Source: Planctomycetaceae bacterium
Lineage (GTDB): Bacteria > Planctomycetota > Planctomycetia > Pirellulales > Pirellulaceae
Direction: 5' to 3'
Length of the DNA: 64,000 bases
Assembly (NCBI GenBank): GCA_005778405.1
Contig: SXOA01000180.1
Location: 87,886-151,885 of the forward strand
Numbering within the stretch: the stretch's first letter is position 1; each line of letters starts with the position of its first letter. Positions 8,047 through 18,134 of this stretch are shown here, piece by piece. The notes beneath the pieces are model-generated. The model made no database searches. It saw only the letters and a list, made by a program, of their open reading frames with translations, and had not been told where the DNA came from. The translations under genes and the position numbers were made by a program.

Positions 8047-11000
8047 ATGAGCTGGCTTGTGTCTACTTCGTTGCGGCTGCGGGTGATTGTGCTCGCGCTT
8101 TCCATTCTGCTGATTGTGTTGGGCCTGCGGACGCTGCAAGACACGCCGCTGGATGTCTTTCCCGAGTTCGCTCCACCGCTCGTGGAAATACAAACGGAAG
8201 CCCCCGGCCTTTCCACCGACCAGGTCGAAAGCCTGGTCACAATGCCGCTGGAGAACGCCCTCAATGGCACACCCTGGCTCAAAACGATTCGCTCGAAATC
8301 GGTGCTCGGCCTGTCTTCCGTTGTCCTCATTTTTCGGGAAGGGACCGACCTGATTCGGGCCCGTCAACTGGTGCAAGAACGTCTGGCCACGGAAACGCCC
8401 CGCCTCCCCAAAGTCGCTCATCCGCCGGTCATCCTCTCCCCCCTCTCCTCCACCAGTCGGGTGCTGAAGATTGGCATTTGGTCGGACAAGGATTCCACAG
8501 GCAAGGACAAACTTAGCCAAATGGAGTTGACGACGCTGGCCAAGTGGACAATCCGCCCCCGTCTGATGGCGATTCCCGGCGTCGCGAATGTGGCCATCTG
8601 GGGCCAGCGCGATCGTCAATTCCAGGTCATCGTCGAGCCCGATCGGCTGCGGGCGCATGGCGTAACGCTCGGCGCGGTGGAAAGGGCGGCGGCGGACGCC
8701 ACCACGCTGGTCGGCGGCGGATTCATGGATACCCCCAACCAGCGCATCGCCGTCGCCCAGCTTGTCGACATCCGCGGAGCCGCTGACCTGGGTGAGGTCC
8801 TGGTTGACTTCCGCGGCTCGGCTCCGCTTCGTCTGGCGGATGTGGCCCAAGTGCAGGAAGGTTTTCCGCCCCCGATTGGTGATGCTGTCATCAACGATGG
8901 TCCCGGCCTGTTGCTCATCGTGGAAAAGCAACCTTGGGGAAACACGCTAGAGGTAACTCGCAAGGTGGAGGAGGCAATGGAGGCCCTGGAACCCGGCCTC
9001 AAGGACGCGAAATACGACCCCACCATATTCCGTCCCGCCACATTCATCGAACGCTCGCTCCACAACCTCGGCTGGGCGATGGCCATTGGCTGTCTCCTGG
9101 TGATTGTGATTCTGGTCATCTTCTTGTTCGACTGGCGGACCGCCCTGATCAGCATCACCGCCATTCCCCTGTCACTGATAGCTGCCGCGCTCGTGTTGCA
9201 TTACTGGGGGGGGACGATGAACACGATGGTCATTGCTGGCCTGGTCATCGCGCTGGGGGAAGTGGTGGACGACGCCATCATCGATGTGGAAAACATTCTC
9301 CGCCGCCTCCGCCTTAACCGGCTGCTCGAAAGCCCCCTGCCCGCCTATCAAGTGGTGCTGGCCGCTTCGCTGGAAGTGCGGAGCGCGGTCGTTTACGCCA
9401 GCCTGATTGTGACGCTCGTCTTCGTTCCGATCATTTTTCTGCCAGGCATCGCCGGCTCGTTCTTTCGACCGCTTGCCATTGCCTACATTCTGGCGATCCT
9501 CGCCTCGCTTCTCGTCGCCCTGACCGTTACACCGGCCCTCTCGCTGATGCTGCTGCCGGGGGCTCAGGAGCGTCGCAAGGAAGCCCCTCTCAGCGGCTTT
9601 CTCAAACGGCTCTATCGCACACTGCTGATCCCCATTATTCACCGGCCGTCAAGTTCGATTGGGGTTCTTTTGTTCGCGTTCGCGGTCACGGGCCTCGCCG
9701 TATCGCAAATGGGGGTAGAGTTCCTGCCCAACTTTCAGGAGACCGACTTTCTGATGCACTGGGTCGAAAAGCCCGGAGCCTCGCTCGACTCCATGCAGCG
9801 GGTCACCATTCAGGCCAGCAAGGAATTGCGGGCCATCGAAGGAGTCCGAAACTTCGGCTCGCACATCGGGCGGGCCGAAGTGGCCGATGAAGTGGTCGGC
9901 CCCAACTTCACCGAGCTGTGGATTAGCGTTGATCCCAGTGTAGATATGCCTGAGACTATCGCCAAAATCCAAAAGGTCGTCGACGGCTATCCCGGCTTGT
10001 ACCGCGACTTGCTTACCTACCTCAAGGAGCGAATCAAGGAAGTCATCACCGGCACGGGGGCGTCCATTGTCGTCCGCGTTTACGGCCCCGATCTGGCCGT
10101 GCTCCGGGCCAAGGGGGAAGAAATCAAAGCGGTCATGGCGAAAGTGGAGGGCGTGCAGAACCTGAAGGTCGAAGCGCAGGTTCTGGTGCCACAGTTGCAG
10201 GTCCGCCCCAAGTCCGGTCCCATCGCTCGCTTTGGCCTCACGCCGGGACAGGTGCGCCAGGCGGTAGCGACTCTTGTGAAGGGAACCAAGGTCGGCGAAG
10301 TCTATCAGGACCAGATGAGTTTCGACGTCGTCGTCCGCGGCACCCCCGAAGTCCGCACCGACATCGCGTCCCTCAGCCGCCTGCCCATCGATCTGCCTCA
10401 AGGAGGCCATGTGCCGCTAGGAGAAGTCGCGGATCTGCGGATGGTCCCCGCCCCCAACGAAATCAAGCGCGAATCGGCGTCTCGCCGTCTCGACATCACC
10501 TGCAACGCAACTGGCAGAGATTTGGGGAGCGTGGCCCGCGAAATTGAAGCCCAAGTGAAGGAACTCTCCTTTGACCGCGGCTATCACCCGGAGTTCCTGG
10601 GTGAATATGCCGCCCTCCAAGCCTCGTGGTGGCGGCTGATCATGCTCGGCGGCCTGGCGCTCTTGGGCATTGTGCTGCTCCTGCACATGGATTTTCAATC
10701 CTGGCGGCTGACGGCCATTGTGGCGTTCACCATTCCCTTCGCACTGATCGGGGGCGTTCTGGCGGCGGCAATGCAAGGAGGCGCTCTCTCCCTGGGCTCA
10801 TTCGTTGGTTTCGTCACCGTCCTCGGCATCGCCGCCCGCAACGGCATCATGCTCGTCAGCCACTTTCGCCATCTCGAACTGGAGGAAGGGGAATCCTTCA
10901 GCACGGCAATGGTTCTCCGCGGCGCGGAAGAGCGGCTCATCCCCATCTTGATGACCGCCCTCGCCACGGGTCTGGCTCTGGTCCCCCTCGTCATCGCCGG

Positions 11001-11142
11001 CAACAAACCAGGCCATGAAATCGAATATCCACTCGCTGTGGTAATCCTCGGGGGCCTGGTCACCTCCACGCTTCTCAACCTGTTCCTCTTGCCCCCCATC
11101 TACGCGAGATTTGGCCGAGTCCAATCACGGGCCGAGCGATAG
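8047..11142 (+). CDS. RND efflux permease, CusA/CzcA-type
   Basis: A 1031-residue inner-membrane proton-driven pump. It starts with the TM1 segment and then [25 protein letters not shown], where the DVFPEFAPP string is characteristic of the heavy-metal-efflux branch. Two repeats each give one N-terminal helix, a large periplasmic porter domain and five further helices (about residues 338-500 and 865-1020). The TM4 region [17 protein letters not shown] carries the paired acidic residues of the proton relay. Encoded between its adaptor and outer-membrane factor, it should form one tripartite pump. Metal versus organic substrate cannot be decided from the sequence read here. Confidence 0.92.
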   Translation: MSWLVSTSLRLRVIVLALSILLIVLGLRTLQDTPLDVFPEFAPPLVEIQTEAPGLSTDQVESLVTMPLENALNGTPWLKTIRSKSVLGLSSVVLIFREGTDLIRARQLVQERLATETPRLPKVAHPPVILSPLSSTSRVLKIGIWSDKDSTGKDKLSQMELTTLAKWTIRPRLMAIPGVANVAIWGQRDRQFQVIVEPDRLRAHGVTLGAVERAAADATTLVGGGFMDTPNQRIAVAQLVDIRGAADLGEVLVDFRGSAPLRLADVAQVQEGFPPPIGDAVINDGPGLLLIVEKQPWGNTLEVTRKVEEAMEALEPGLKDAKYDPTIFRPATFIERSLHNLGWAMAIGCLLVIVILVIFLFDWRTALISITAIPLSLIAAALVLHYWGGTMNTMVIAGLVIALGEVVDDAIIDVENILRRLRLNRLLESPLPAYQVVLAASLEVRSAVVYASLIVTLVFVPIIFLPGIAGSFFRPLAIAYILAILASLLVALTVTPALSLMLLPGAQERRKEAPLSGFLKRLYRTLLIPIIHRPSSSIGVLLFAFAVTGLAVSQMGVEFLPNFQETDFLMHWVEKPGASLDSMQRVTIQASKELRAIEGVRNFGSHIGRAEVADEVVGPNFTELWISVDPSVDMPETIAKIQKVVDGYPGLYRDLLTYLKERIKEVITGTGASIVVRVYGPDLAVLRAKGEEIKAVMAKVEGVQNLKVEAQVLVPQLQVRPKSGPIARFGLTPGQVRQAVATLVKGTKVGEVYQDQMSFDVVVRGTPEVRTDIASLSRLPIDLPQGGHVPLGEVADLRMVPAPNEIKRESASRRLDITCNATGRDLGSVAREIEAQVKELSFDRGYHPEFLGEYAALQASWWRLIMLGGLALLGIVLLLHMDFQSWRLTAIVAFTIPFALIGGVLAAAMQGGALSLGSFVGFVTVLGIAARNGIMLVSHFRHLELEEGESFSTAMVLRGAEERLIPILMTALATGLALVPLVIAGNKPGHEIEYPLAVVILGGLVTSTLLNLFLLPPIYARFGRVQSRAER

Positions 11143-11243
11143 CTAGCACTTTGCCGCACATTTTAGGTGATTGAGGTCTGCGCAGCTTGCCGAAACAGAC
11201 TAAGCGGCAAAGTCGATTTCCTTCGCGATAGCATGGACGCTGC

Positions 11244-12692
11244 ATGCGGCGAGTGCGCTACGCACCTGTGATCTTGCTGGCGATTCTGGCTGGATGCCAG
11301 TCGCTTGCGGTGCCACGCGCGCCCAAGGCAACCGATCAACAACCTCCCGTCCTGGTGCCACCTCTCGTTATCGAGGAGCTTCCCGCTACGGCGCGCCAAG
11401 AGTCTGCTCCCCAAAGCGCTGCCCAATCTTCTCCGCCGCAGGTTGCCGCGGAGTCGTTGTCGTTACTCGATGCCGCAGCGCTTGCCCTGGCTCAAAACCC
11501 AGACCTCATCGCCGCCCGGCACGCCGAGGGAGTGAGCCTGGGAGCGCTAGGTGTTGCCGAGACCTACCCGTTCAATCCGTCGGTTCAGATTCAGGTCACC
11601 CCCGATCCGCAGCTGCAGGATGGGACTATCGGCTCGACCGCGCACTATGTATTGCTGATGCAGACCTTGCAGCTCGCCCATCAGCGGCAGCATCGCCAGG
11701 CGGCGGCTCAATCGATCCTCAACGGCACGCGGTGGAACATCGTGCAAGTGGAGCTGCAAACGGTTGCCCAAACCGAGCGGCTGTTTTTTCTCGCCCTCTA
11801 TCAGCGTGGCCAGCGCGACATTCTCCGCGAGAATGCCAATCTGAGCCGCGAGGTGCTGGGAATTTCCGAAAAGCAACTGGCCGCCGGCGCGCTTTCCAAA
11901 TCCGATGTGGCGATTGCGCGGCTCGATGAAGCAGCCGCTCGCCGCCGGGCGGAATTGGCGGAAGCCAACTACCAAACCGCGCTGCTCGACCTTCGGCGGC
12001 AATTGGGCTATCCCATCGAGGCGCCTCTGGAGCTTCGCGGCAGCCTGGCGGACTTGCAGTTTTCATCCGCTGCCGCGGCCGCCGCGCAGAACCAGCCAGG
12101 CCACGATGACTGGGCGATTGGGGACGGGGCGCAGCTTGCCGGACAATTGGCCGCAAACCGTCCCGATGTGCTGGCGGCGCAGTCCGATTTCGATGCCTCG
12201 CGGGCCAACCTCAACCTGGCCCACGCCAACCGGGTTCCCGATTTGCAAATTGGTCCCTATTACCAGCGGACCGACGGCGGGGCGACGCTCTGGGGATTTC
12301 GGGCGCAAACCGATCTCCCCCTGCTCAATAGCGGCCAGCCGCTGGTGCGCCAACGAGTCGCGGAGGTCAATCAGCGCCAGGCCGCGTGGCAGCAGCTTTT
12401 CGCCAGGGGGTCTCTGGAAGCGCAGGGGGCCATCGACCGCTACGAGCAAGCCCGCAGGCTGGTCGCCACACAGTCTGGTAACAGCGAACTTCCCGAGGAA
12501 CTCTCCAAGCTCGAAGCCCAATTCCAAGCGGGCGAAGTCGACATTCTCAGGATTGTCACGGCCCGTACCAGTTTGCTGGCCGCCCAGCAGTCGCAGTTGG
12601 ACCTACTCAACGAATTGGCCCAGTCCGCTGCCGCCCTGACCGCTTCGACGGGTCTGCCGCCGGAATTGATTGTCCAAATTCAGCAGAAATAG
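11244..12692 (+). CDS. TolC-family outer-membrane efflux lipoprotein
   Basis: A 482-residue outer-membrane factor, the exit duct of the RND pump encoded just upstream. The signal ends in lipobox ILAGC (Cys18), as in CusC-like channels. Two duplicated helical halves are visible, each with the ALAQNPDL/AARHAEG-type start and long Ala/Gln/Glu-rich coiled segments. The start is an ATG 101 bp after the permease stop, and a short leader region separates them. It ends 12 bp before the convergent HEAT-repeat gene without an obvious terminator hairpin between them. Confidence 0.88.
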   Translation: MRRVRYAPVILLAILAGCQSLAVPRAPKATDQQPPVLVPPLVIEELPATARQESAPQSAAQSSPPQVAAESLSLLDAAALALAQNPDLIAARHAEGVSLGALGVAETYPFNPSVQIQVTPDPQLQDGTIGSTAHYVLLMQTLQLAHQRQHRQAAAQSILNGTRWNIVQVELQTVAQTERLFFLALYQRGQRDILRENANLSREVLGISEKQLAAGALSKSDVAIARLDEAAARRRAELAEANYQTALLDLRRQLGYPIEAPLELRGSLADLQFSSAAAAAAQNQPGHDDWAIGDGAQLAGQLAANRPDVLAAQSDFDASRANLNLAHANRVPDLQIGPYYQRTDGGATLWGFRAQTDLPLLNSGQPLVRQRVAEVNQRQAAWQQLFARGSLEAQGAIDRYEQARRLVATQSGNSELPEELSKLEAQFQAGEVDILRIVTARTSLLAAQQSQLDLLNELAQSAAALTASTGLPPELIVQIQQK

Positions 12693-12704
12693 CTTCTTGC
12701 GACA

Positions 12705-14591
12705 TCACTTATCCAGGCCGGCCTTCGACAATATCGCCTTCACCTCGTCCGTTTTCGTAAGCTTCTGCGAAATGGCCAAGGCAGCTTCGGATGCGTCCTT
12801 TTTCAGCTCGGGGCTTTCCATGGCTTTGACGGCTGCCTTCAGCATGTCCAGATTTGGATAACGCTTGAGTACGTCCATAATGAGCTTGCGTTCCGCGGGC
12901 TGTTTCGCGAGTTCAAACGCACTGGTGCACATCTGGGCTCGCTGCTCGTCCGACATGATGAACTTCTGGGCGATGCCGATGTAGCCTCGAAGGGCACGGG
13001 TTTGAAATTTGCCGCCCCCCTTAGCCACGCTGAGCAGAACCGGCGCGGCATCGACGGTTGTCCACTCGCCGAGCAAGCGGCTGCCGGCATCTTGGAGCGC
13101 GGCATCCGAGCTCTTGGCCGCCGCGCCAACGGCCGCCAGGGCCTTTGGCCCTCCCACCGCTCCCACAATATCCAAGAGGACGATCTTGGTAGGGCCGGTC
13201 GAGCGATCCACGGCAGCCGCCAACTCTGCCGCACACCCTTCGCGATCCGGCATGCGGGTGGCAGCTGCTTTCAGGGCCTTCTGAGCTACTTCGCCATCGC
13301 TCTCCGAAGTGGTAGACACGACTTGGGTGATGAGCACGGACAAGTACTTTTGGGAGGCCGTATTTCCCAGCGACGTCAGGGCGGAATTGCGGACCGCAGG
13401 GTCAGAATGCTTGATGGCCTTGAGCAAGGCGTCACTGGCTTCAATCTGCCGCTGCCCGATCAGCTCGATCAGGAGCGGGTACGATTTTCCTTCCGCTTTG
13501 GCAAGTCGGGCAACGATGTCTTTGTCCACGGTCTCGCCTGGGAGGGCCGCCAAGGCTTCCTTCGCGGCGGACGACAATTCCGATTCTGTTTCGAGGGCCA
13601 CCTCCAAGAGTGGATCCAAACATGTTGCATTTCCAACTCGTCCTAGCGCGACAATGGCCGCGAGCCGAACCTGGGCATTCCCGCCTGCCGCCGCTTTCAG
13701 AACCGCGGCCAGCTTGACGGTTTCCTTGCGGTCGGCCATGGCCAAGATGACGAGCGAGGCCCGTTCGGGCGGGGCGCTTTCCAACTCCGCCGCCAGGGCC
13801 TGGTCTACGTCTGCTCCTGGAAACTCACGAGCGGTGATGAGGGCCATTTGAAACAGCTTGCGGTTGGACGAACGGAGCTGCTCCATCAGCAGCGAAATTC
13901 CGTCTTTGCCTCTGGCGAGTATGGCTCCCCGTGTCGCTTCCACAATTCTCTGTTCGGGGACCTCAGCCTTGCGGACTTCGTCATAAATCTTTGTCGCCTC
14001 AGCCGCGTTCCCGTCGGCCAGAAAACGCTCAGCACAGAGTACACAGCCTTCGGCAACCGCGGAACGGACCGCGATCGAACCGCCCGCCAGCTTCGGCCGC
14101 AGCGATTTGGCAGCCGCGGCATTCCCAATCCGCCCCAGGGCCACGGCGGACGCCGACGCGACATCAGCGTCTTTATCCTCTAACTTTCCGGTCAGGAGCT
14201 CGACCGCCCCCGCATCGCGGCGGACGCCGATCGAATTGATTGTGCCGACCAGCAGCTTTCCCTCTAGCGACTCGGTCGCCTTACGGAGCGCCTCGTCGGC
14301 AGCCGTTCCAGGGATCACTTCCAGGGCAATCCGCGACCAAGATGCGAGCTGCTCATCCCCCAGTAGCTTGGCAAGGTCCGTCACGGCCTCGCTCGACCCA
14401 TAGACAGACAAGTTCTTGCACGCGAGAGCCTTGTCAGCCTTAGGTACGTCCGAACGCAGGATGGCGATGAGTGCCTTTTCATCCTTTGGCGCTGGCGATT
14501 GGCTGACTCCGTTGCCGGTCAAAGCGAAGGTCGTTGCCGCCAAGGCTGCGAGGAAAACGATGGCGTTTGTAAATTGCAAATTGTGATGCAT
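12705..14591 (-). CDS. Secreted HEAT-repeat protein
   Basis: About 628 residues. The ATG at 14591 gives an N-terminal signal peptide (FTNAIVFLAALAATTFALTG); the GTG-started extension to 14648 adds no such signal. The rest is an array of about 30-residue HEAT/PBS-lyase-type helical repeats, for example ASASAVALGRIGNAAAAKSL, AAIVALGRVGNATCLDPLLE and NSALTSLGNTASQKYLS. Such solenoids bind proteins; no catalytic motif is seen. It lies 60 bp downstream of a Tat-exported Gfo/Idh/MocA gene on the same strand and may be cotranscribed. The likely location is the periplasm or cell surface. Confidence 0.85.
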   Translation of the reverse strand: MHHNLQFTNAIVFLAALAATTFALTGNGVSQSPAPKDEKALIAILRSDVPKADKALACKNLSVYGSSEAVTDLAKLLGDEQLASWSRIALEVIPGTAADEALRKATESLEGKLLVGTINSIGVRRDAGAVELLTGKLEDKDADVASASAVALGRIGNAAAAKSLRPKLAGGSIAVRSAVAEGCVLCAERFLADGNAAEATKIYDEVRKAEVPEQRIVEATRGAILARGKDGISLLMEQLRSSNRKLFQMALITAREFPGADVDQALAAELESAPPERASLVILAMADRKETVKLAAVLKAAAGGNAQVRLAAIVALGRVGNATCLDPLLEVALETESELSSAAKEALAALPGETVDKDIVARLAKAEGKSYPLLIELIGQRQIEASDALLKAIKHSDPAVRNSALTSLGNTASQKYLSVLITQVVSTTSESDGEVAQKALKAAATRMPDREGCAAELAAAVDRSTGPTKIVLLDIVGAVGGPKALAAVGAAAKSSDAALQDAGSRLLGEWTTVDAAPVLLSVAKGGGKFQTRALRGYIGIAQKFIMSDEQRAQMCTSAFELAKQPAERKLIMDVLKRYPNLDMLKAAVKAMESPELKKDASEAALAISQKLTKTDEVKAILSKAGLDK

Positions 14592-14650
14592 GTTACCGTA
14601 CCCGTTACTTGATTGGAGAGGAATTTCGCACGCTTCGTCGAATCGCACTT

Positions 14651-15973
14651 CTACAGCCGATACGGTTCCCGCAGCGCTTCGGAACGCAGGCGATTGGCCT
14701 GGTCGTCACCGATGAATTCGTTCTTGACGATGTCGTACTTCACTTGGCGGTTCAAATAAACCGCGACATTGGCCGCATGGCAGGCAATGTGCGCATTGCA
14801 AGCCGCATTGGCATTACCTTTCGGCACACCGCGAGTCTTGACGCAGTCGAGGAAATCGCGAACGTGGAAAGTCGCGGGATAGTTGCCGACTTCCGCCACC
14901 TTTCGGCCGGCAAGCAGCGCCGGCGAGCTAAGGACCATCTTGCCGCTGTCGCCGGCTTCGACCCAGCCCGTTTCCCCTTCGAATCGGACGGGGCATGAGC
15001 CCAGCGGAATCCAGCCGATTTCGCGAAAGATCAATTCGACGCCATTTTCATACTTCGTTACCAAGTGCCCGTCGGCGGGCGGGTTGTACTCTACCGGAGG
15101 CGGGCAGTCGTCGACGGCCCATTGGCAGAGATCAACGCAGTGCGAGCCCCATTCGAGCACGCCACCCCCCGTTCTGTTTCCCGCTGGACCTCTTTCAAAG
15201 CCCCCTACCATCCCTCCGCCTTTCTCAAAATTGAAACCGTCCATCAGCTTCGCGTTGTAGGGTCGCCAGGCCGCAGGGCCGAGATAAATGTCCCAGTCCA
15301 CAACGCTCTTATCCGGCTCCGGCTCGGCGGGAAACCAGCCGCTGGTGAGGGCCAACATTCCCGCGGGATGGGCGAACACTTTTTTGAGTTTGCCGAGCTT
15401 GCCGGTGCGGGCGAGTTCGCAGGCAAAGGCAAAGTGTGGCAGGTTTCGCCGCTGCGTGCCGACTTGAAAGACCCGCGCGGTGCGGCGCATGGTTTCCCGC
15501 AGAATCAGGCTTTGGGCGATGTTCTTGGTGCAAGGTTTTTCGCAGTACATGTCCTTGCCTGCCTTGGCTGCCTGCATGGCCATCGTCGCATGCCAGTTCG
15601 GTCCCGTGGCAATCAGCACGGCGTCAATATCGGGCCGATCCAGCAGCTCGCGATAGTCGCGAAACATCAGGCAGCTTTGATTGCCATACAGTTCGTCGAC
15701 GCGTTTTTTGACCGCCAAGCGGCGGCCTTCCTTGATGTCGCAGACTGCCGCGAACTGAACGTCCTTCTCATCGAGAAAGCAGCCCAGGTCATAACTTCCC
15801 CGGTTGCCGATGCCGATTCCCCCCACGACGATCCGCTCACTGGGAGCGACAGCGCCGTCCCGGCCCAGGGCCGAGCTGGGAATGATGGTGGGTGCCATCA
15901 CCGCGGCTCCGGCAGCACCAATCGCCGTGCTCAAGAATTGACGCCGTGGAAGTTTGGTTGCTTTCGCACGCAT
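14651..15973 (-). CDS. Tat-exported Gfo/Idh/MocA-family oxidoreductase
   Basis: A 440-residue NAD(P)-binding oxidoreductase family protein. A twin-arginine signal (RRQFLSTAIGAAGAAVM, residues 10-26) directs export. The Rossmann motif reads VGGIGIGNRGSYD, and YCEKPCTKN is the conserved EKP motif. The C-terminal half carries the family's beta-sheet domain (GGGVLEWGSHCVDLCQWA). Exported members of this family are strikingly common in planctomycetes and probably act on carbohydrates, but the substrate is unknown. It is followed by the HEAT-repeat gene on the same strand. Confidence 0.9.
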   Translation of the reverse strand: MRAKATKLPRRQFLSTAIGAAGAAVMAPTIIPSSALGRDGAVAPSERIVVGGIGIGNRGSYDLGCFLDEKDVQFAAVCDIKEGRRLAVKKRVDELYGNQSCLMFRDYRELLDRPDIDAVLIATGPNWHATMAMQAAKAGKDMYCEKPCTKNIAQSLILRETMRRTARVFQVGTQRRNLPHFAFACELARTGKLGKLKKVFAHPAGMLALTSGWFPAEPEPDKSVVDWDIYLGPAAWRPYNAKLMDGFNFEKGGGMVGGFERGPAGNRTGGGVLEWGSHCVDLCQWAVDDCPPPVEYNPPADGHLVTKYENGVELIFREIGWIPLGSCPVRFEGETGWVEAGDSGKMVLSSPALLAGRKVAEVGNYPATFHVRDFLDCVKTRGVPKGNANAACNAHIACHAANVAVYLNRQVKYDIVKNEFIGDDQANRLRSEALREPYRL

Positions 15974-16089
15974 AACTGCTCTCCTGATCTAGTGGGCGGC
16001 CTGGCCGCCTGGTTGATTTTGAGCTGTCCCCAGAGTGCGACAGCATACTCCTGTGGCTTGCAGCTTTCTACACCCGCCCCGCCGATTTG

Positions 16090-16107
16090 GGACGATCGTG
16101 ATCGTCC
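16090..16107. repeat. Near-perfect palindrome, possible operator
   Basis: GGACGATC-GT-GATCGTCC is an 8-bp inverted repeat with a 2-bp centre. It lies in the gap between the Gfo/Idh/MocA start and the tRNA gene, about 120 bp upstream of the former. A second hairpin, ATCACCC(N6)GGGTGAT, lies at 16139-16158. Function is unproven. Confidence 0.3.
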
Positions 16108-16261
16108 GGTGGCCGTGGGTAAGTTATCGCCGGCCGTTATCACCCATAGGCGGGTGATTTCCCATGTGACAGAGCATGCGGAAATACGCACGAAAAATCG
16201 TCGCACTCCTGTCCACCAACAGGAAACCGAAGATCTGAGGAAACAGCCGAAAAATGTGGAA

Positions 16262-16335
16262 TGGGCGGCACAGGGCTCGAACCTGTGACCTCCACGGTGT
16301 GAGCATGGCGCTCTAACCAACTGAGCTAGCCGCCC
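16262..16335 (-). tRNA. tRNA-Val (anticodon CAC)
   Basis: The 74-nt gene folds into a full cloverleaf: acceptor GGGCGGC/GCCGCCC, D arm GCTC..GAGC, anticodon stem CCATG/CGTGG with loop CTCACAC (anticodon CAC), and T arm ACAGG-TTCGAGC-CCTGT. The discriminator is A and no CCA is encoded. It reads GUG codons. Confidence 0.95.
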
Positions 16336-16641
16336 GGGACGAGAGTAGTTTACTTGATGGTGGAGAGGGCCGGGAGAGGGAGGTTCGGTGGAAGAATAAG
16401 AGATTGAGAGTAAGAAGAGGGAGGCAGGGAATGGAATTCGCGATTCGCTGCCTCTCATTCTCTCTATCTCTCTTTCTTCCCCGTTCTCCCTCCCCGTTGA
16501 CCCGCCAATCAGCGGCCGATAGGATTTTTGGTGGTGATTTTGAAAACTCGGCCCCGTGCCGGGTTTTCTTTTGGCCCCTATTTGTGAGATAATTCACAAA
16601 GTCGCCGGCCCAGAACCAAAGTTATTGCCCGGCAAGCGTTT
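16336..16641. other. tRNA to nuoA gap: purine/pyrimidine-rich inverted region and hairpin
   Basis: From about 16360 to 16440 the plus strand is almost all purine, and from 16450 to 16495 almost all pyrimidine, with paired words such as GGGAGGCAG and CTGCCTCTC. This could fold as a large imperfect hairpin. A terminator-like hairpin follows at 16543-16572, then GATAAT at 16585-16590 as a possible -10 box for nuo without a convincing -35. No gene is seen. Confidence 0.45.
16543..16572 (+). terminator. Terminator-like hairpin upstream of nuoA
   Basis: AAAACTCGGC-CCCGT-GCCGGGTTTT followed by CTTTT makes a 10-bp stem (one G-T pair) with a U-rich tail on the plus strand; the minus strand also gives a T-run. 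No plus-strand gene ends here, so it may be an attenuator in the nuo leader or a barrier between the divergent tRNA and nuo units. Confidence 0.5.
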
Positions 16642-17052
16642 ATGGCCGACTCGCTTCTCCCCATTTTGCTGTTTGCAGCCTGTGCCTTGGCCCTGGCGCT
16701 GGGCATGCTCGGCGTTGCTTCACTCTTCGGACCCAAGCGACAAACCGCAGTCAAACAAATGGCTTACGAGAGTGGCATGGACCCTATCCATGATGCTCAT
16801 CGCAAGTTCGATGTCCGGTTCCATCTGGTGGCAATTGCCTTCCTGCTTTTCGATGTGGAGTTGCTCTTTCTCTATCCCTGGGCCGTGGCTGGAAATGCAA
16901 CGGCAGGCATTGACGCGGCTGTGGCGCAAGCAACTGAACTTGGAATTGGGTATTCCCGCGGGCTCGTCTTCATCGAGGTCATGGTCTTTGTCGGCCTCTT
17001 AGCGGTCGGGCTCGTTTATGCCTGGAAGAAGGGAGTCTTCAAGTGGCGGTAG
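16642..17052 (+). CDS. nuoA: NADH-quinone oxidoreductase subunit A
   Basis: Membrane subunit of complex I next to the quinone-binding site. The 136-residue protein has three transmembrane helices; the loop [19 protein letters not shown] and the second helix [18 protein letters not shown] are the family signatures, the latter with its conserved acidic residues. First gene of a 14-gene plus-strand operon. Its 3' end overlaps the GTG start of nuoB by 10 nt, suggesting coupled translation. Confidence 0.95.
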   Translation: MADSLLPILLFAACALALALGMLGVASLFGPKRQTAVKQMAYESGMDPIHDAHRKFDVRFHLVAIAFLLFDVELLFLYPWAVAGNATAGIDAAVAQATELGIGYSRGLVFIEVMVFVGLLAVGLVYAWKKGVFKWR

Positions 17053-17585
17053 AACTCCCGGACAATGTGGTAGTGACCAAGCTCGATGAGTTGGCCAGTT
17101 GGTGCCGTAAGAACAGCTTGTGGCCGATGCCTTTTGCCACCGCGTGTTGCGGCATTGAGCTCATGGCCACCGGCGCCAGCCGGCACGATCTGGCACGCTT
17201 CGGAGCGGAGGTCTTTCGATTCAGCCCGCGGCAGTGCGATCTGATGATCGTCGCCGGCCGGGTGGTGATGAAAATGCTCCCCGTGCTGCAACGGATCTGG
17301 CAACAGATGCATGAGCCCAAGTGGTGCATCTCGATGGGGGCCTGCGCCTCCACCGGCGGTGTCTTCGATACCTATTGCGTCGTGCAGGGCATCGACCGGT
17401 TCGTTCCTGTGGATATGTACGTCCCCGGCTGCCCGCCGCGCCCGGAACAACTCATTCAGGCAATCATCGATTTGCAGGACAAAATTCAACGTGAAGGAAC
17501 AATTTCCGGCGCTGAGTTCGAAACGGCCACGCGACAGATGACAAAGCGGGCGTTGCAAGAACTACCGATGTACGGGAGGCAATAA
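17043..17585 (+). CDS. nuoB: NADH-quinone oxidoreductase subunit B
   Basis: Carries the terminal 4Fe-4S cluster N2 that reduces quinone. The 180-residue protein has all four ligands: the vicinal Cys35-Cys36 in [10 protein letters not shown], Cys101 in [10 protein letters not shown], and Cys130 in [10 protein letters not shown]. The GTG at 17043 is chosen because it gives the expected short N-terminus and overlaps nuoA. It is a peripheral subunit in the cytoplasmic arm, docked with NuoD. Confidence 0.95.
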   Translation: MAVELPDNVVVTKLDELASWCRKNSLWPMPFATACCGIELMATGASRHDLARFGAEVFRFSPRQCDLMIVAGRVVMKMLPVLQRIWQQMHEPKWCISMGACASTGGVFDTYCVVQGIDRFVPVDMYVPGCPPRPEQLIQAIIDLQDKIQREGTISGAEFETATRQMTKRALQELPMYGRQ

Positions 17586-17590
17586 GCAGA

Positions 17591-18091
17591 GTGCCAGCTA
17601 AGCCGGAAACCATTGCCGCCCTCGCTGCTAGATTCGCCGGCCTTTCCGCCAGCGAGTTCCGCGGCGACACGCGCGTGGTGGTGCTGAAGGATTCATTGCT
17701 GGCCGCGATGCAGCACTTGAAGAGCGACGGCAAGTTTGATTTGCTGGTGGACGTCACCTGCGTCGACTATCTGAATTACCGCGATGCCCGCGACCGCTTT
17801 GGCCTGGTCTATTTGCTGGCGAACACAGTCACGAACGAACGGCTGACCGTCCGCTCCTTTCTGAATGAGCCGGATTTGACTGTCCCCTCCATGGTTCCGC
17901 TGTGGAGCGGGGCGAACTGGCTGGAACGCGAAGTTTACGACATGTTTGGCATTCTATTCGACGGACACCCCGACCTCCGCCGCATCCTGATGCCCAACGA
18001 ATTCGCCGAGTTTCCGCTCCGCAAAGATTATCCCCTCCAAGGCCGCGGCGAACGCCACAACTTCCCAGTCCTGAAACGTAATCAGGCTTAG
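17591..18091 (+). CDS. nuoC: NADH-quinone oxidoreductase subunit C
   Basis: A 166-residue (30 kDa-type) subunit of the connecting module of complex I. The C-terminal signature WLEREVYDMFGILFDGHPDLRRILMP is split here only for length: WLEREVYDMFGI then FDGHPDLRRIL. It is followed by FPLRKDYPLQGRGER. It starts with GTG 5 bp after the nuoB stop. NuoC and NuoD are separate genes, unlike the fused NuoCD of enterobacteria. The spacer to nuoD (18092-18134) holds a repeated TTAGNCATT word. Confidence 0.94.
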   Translation: MPAKPETIAALAARFAGLSASEFRGDTRVVVLKDSLLAAMQHLKSDGKFDLLVDVTCVDYLNYRDARDRFGLVYLLANTVTNERLTVRSFLNEPDLTVPSMVPLWSGANWLEREVYDMFGILFDGHPDLRRILMPNEFAEFPLRKDYPLQGRGERHNFPVLKRNQA

Positions 18092-18134
18092 CCAAAGAAC
18101 ATTAGACATTAGTCATAAGGATTTAGTCATTCCC

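Noticed and set aside
7819..8931. 370-codon minus-strand ORF opposite the RND genes
   Set aside because: Composition and location fit a shadow of the permease frame; no family similarity.
16585..16590. GATAAT as nuo -10 box
   Set aside because: No adequate -35 element at proper spacing, so I mention it but do not list it as a promoter.
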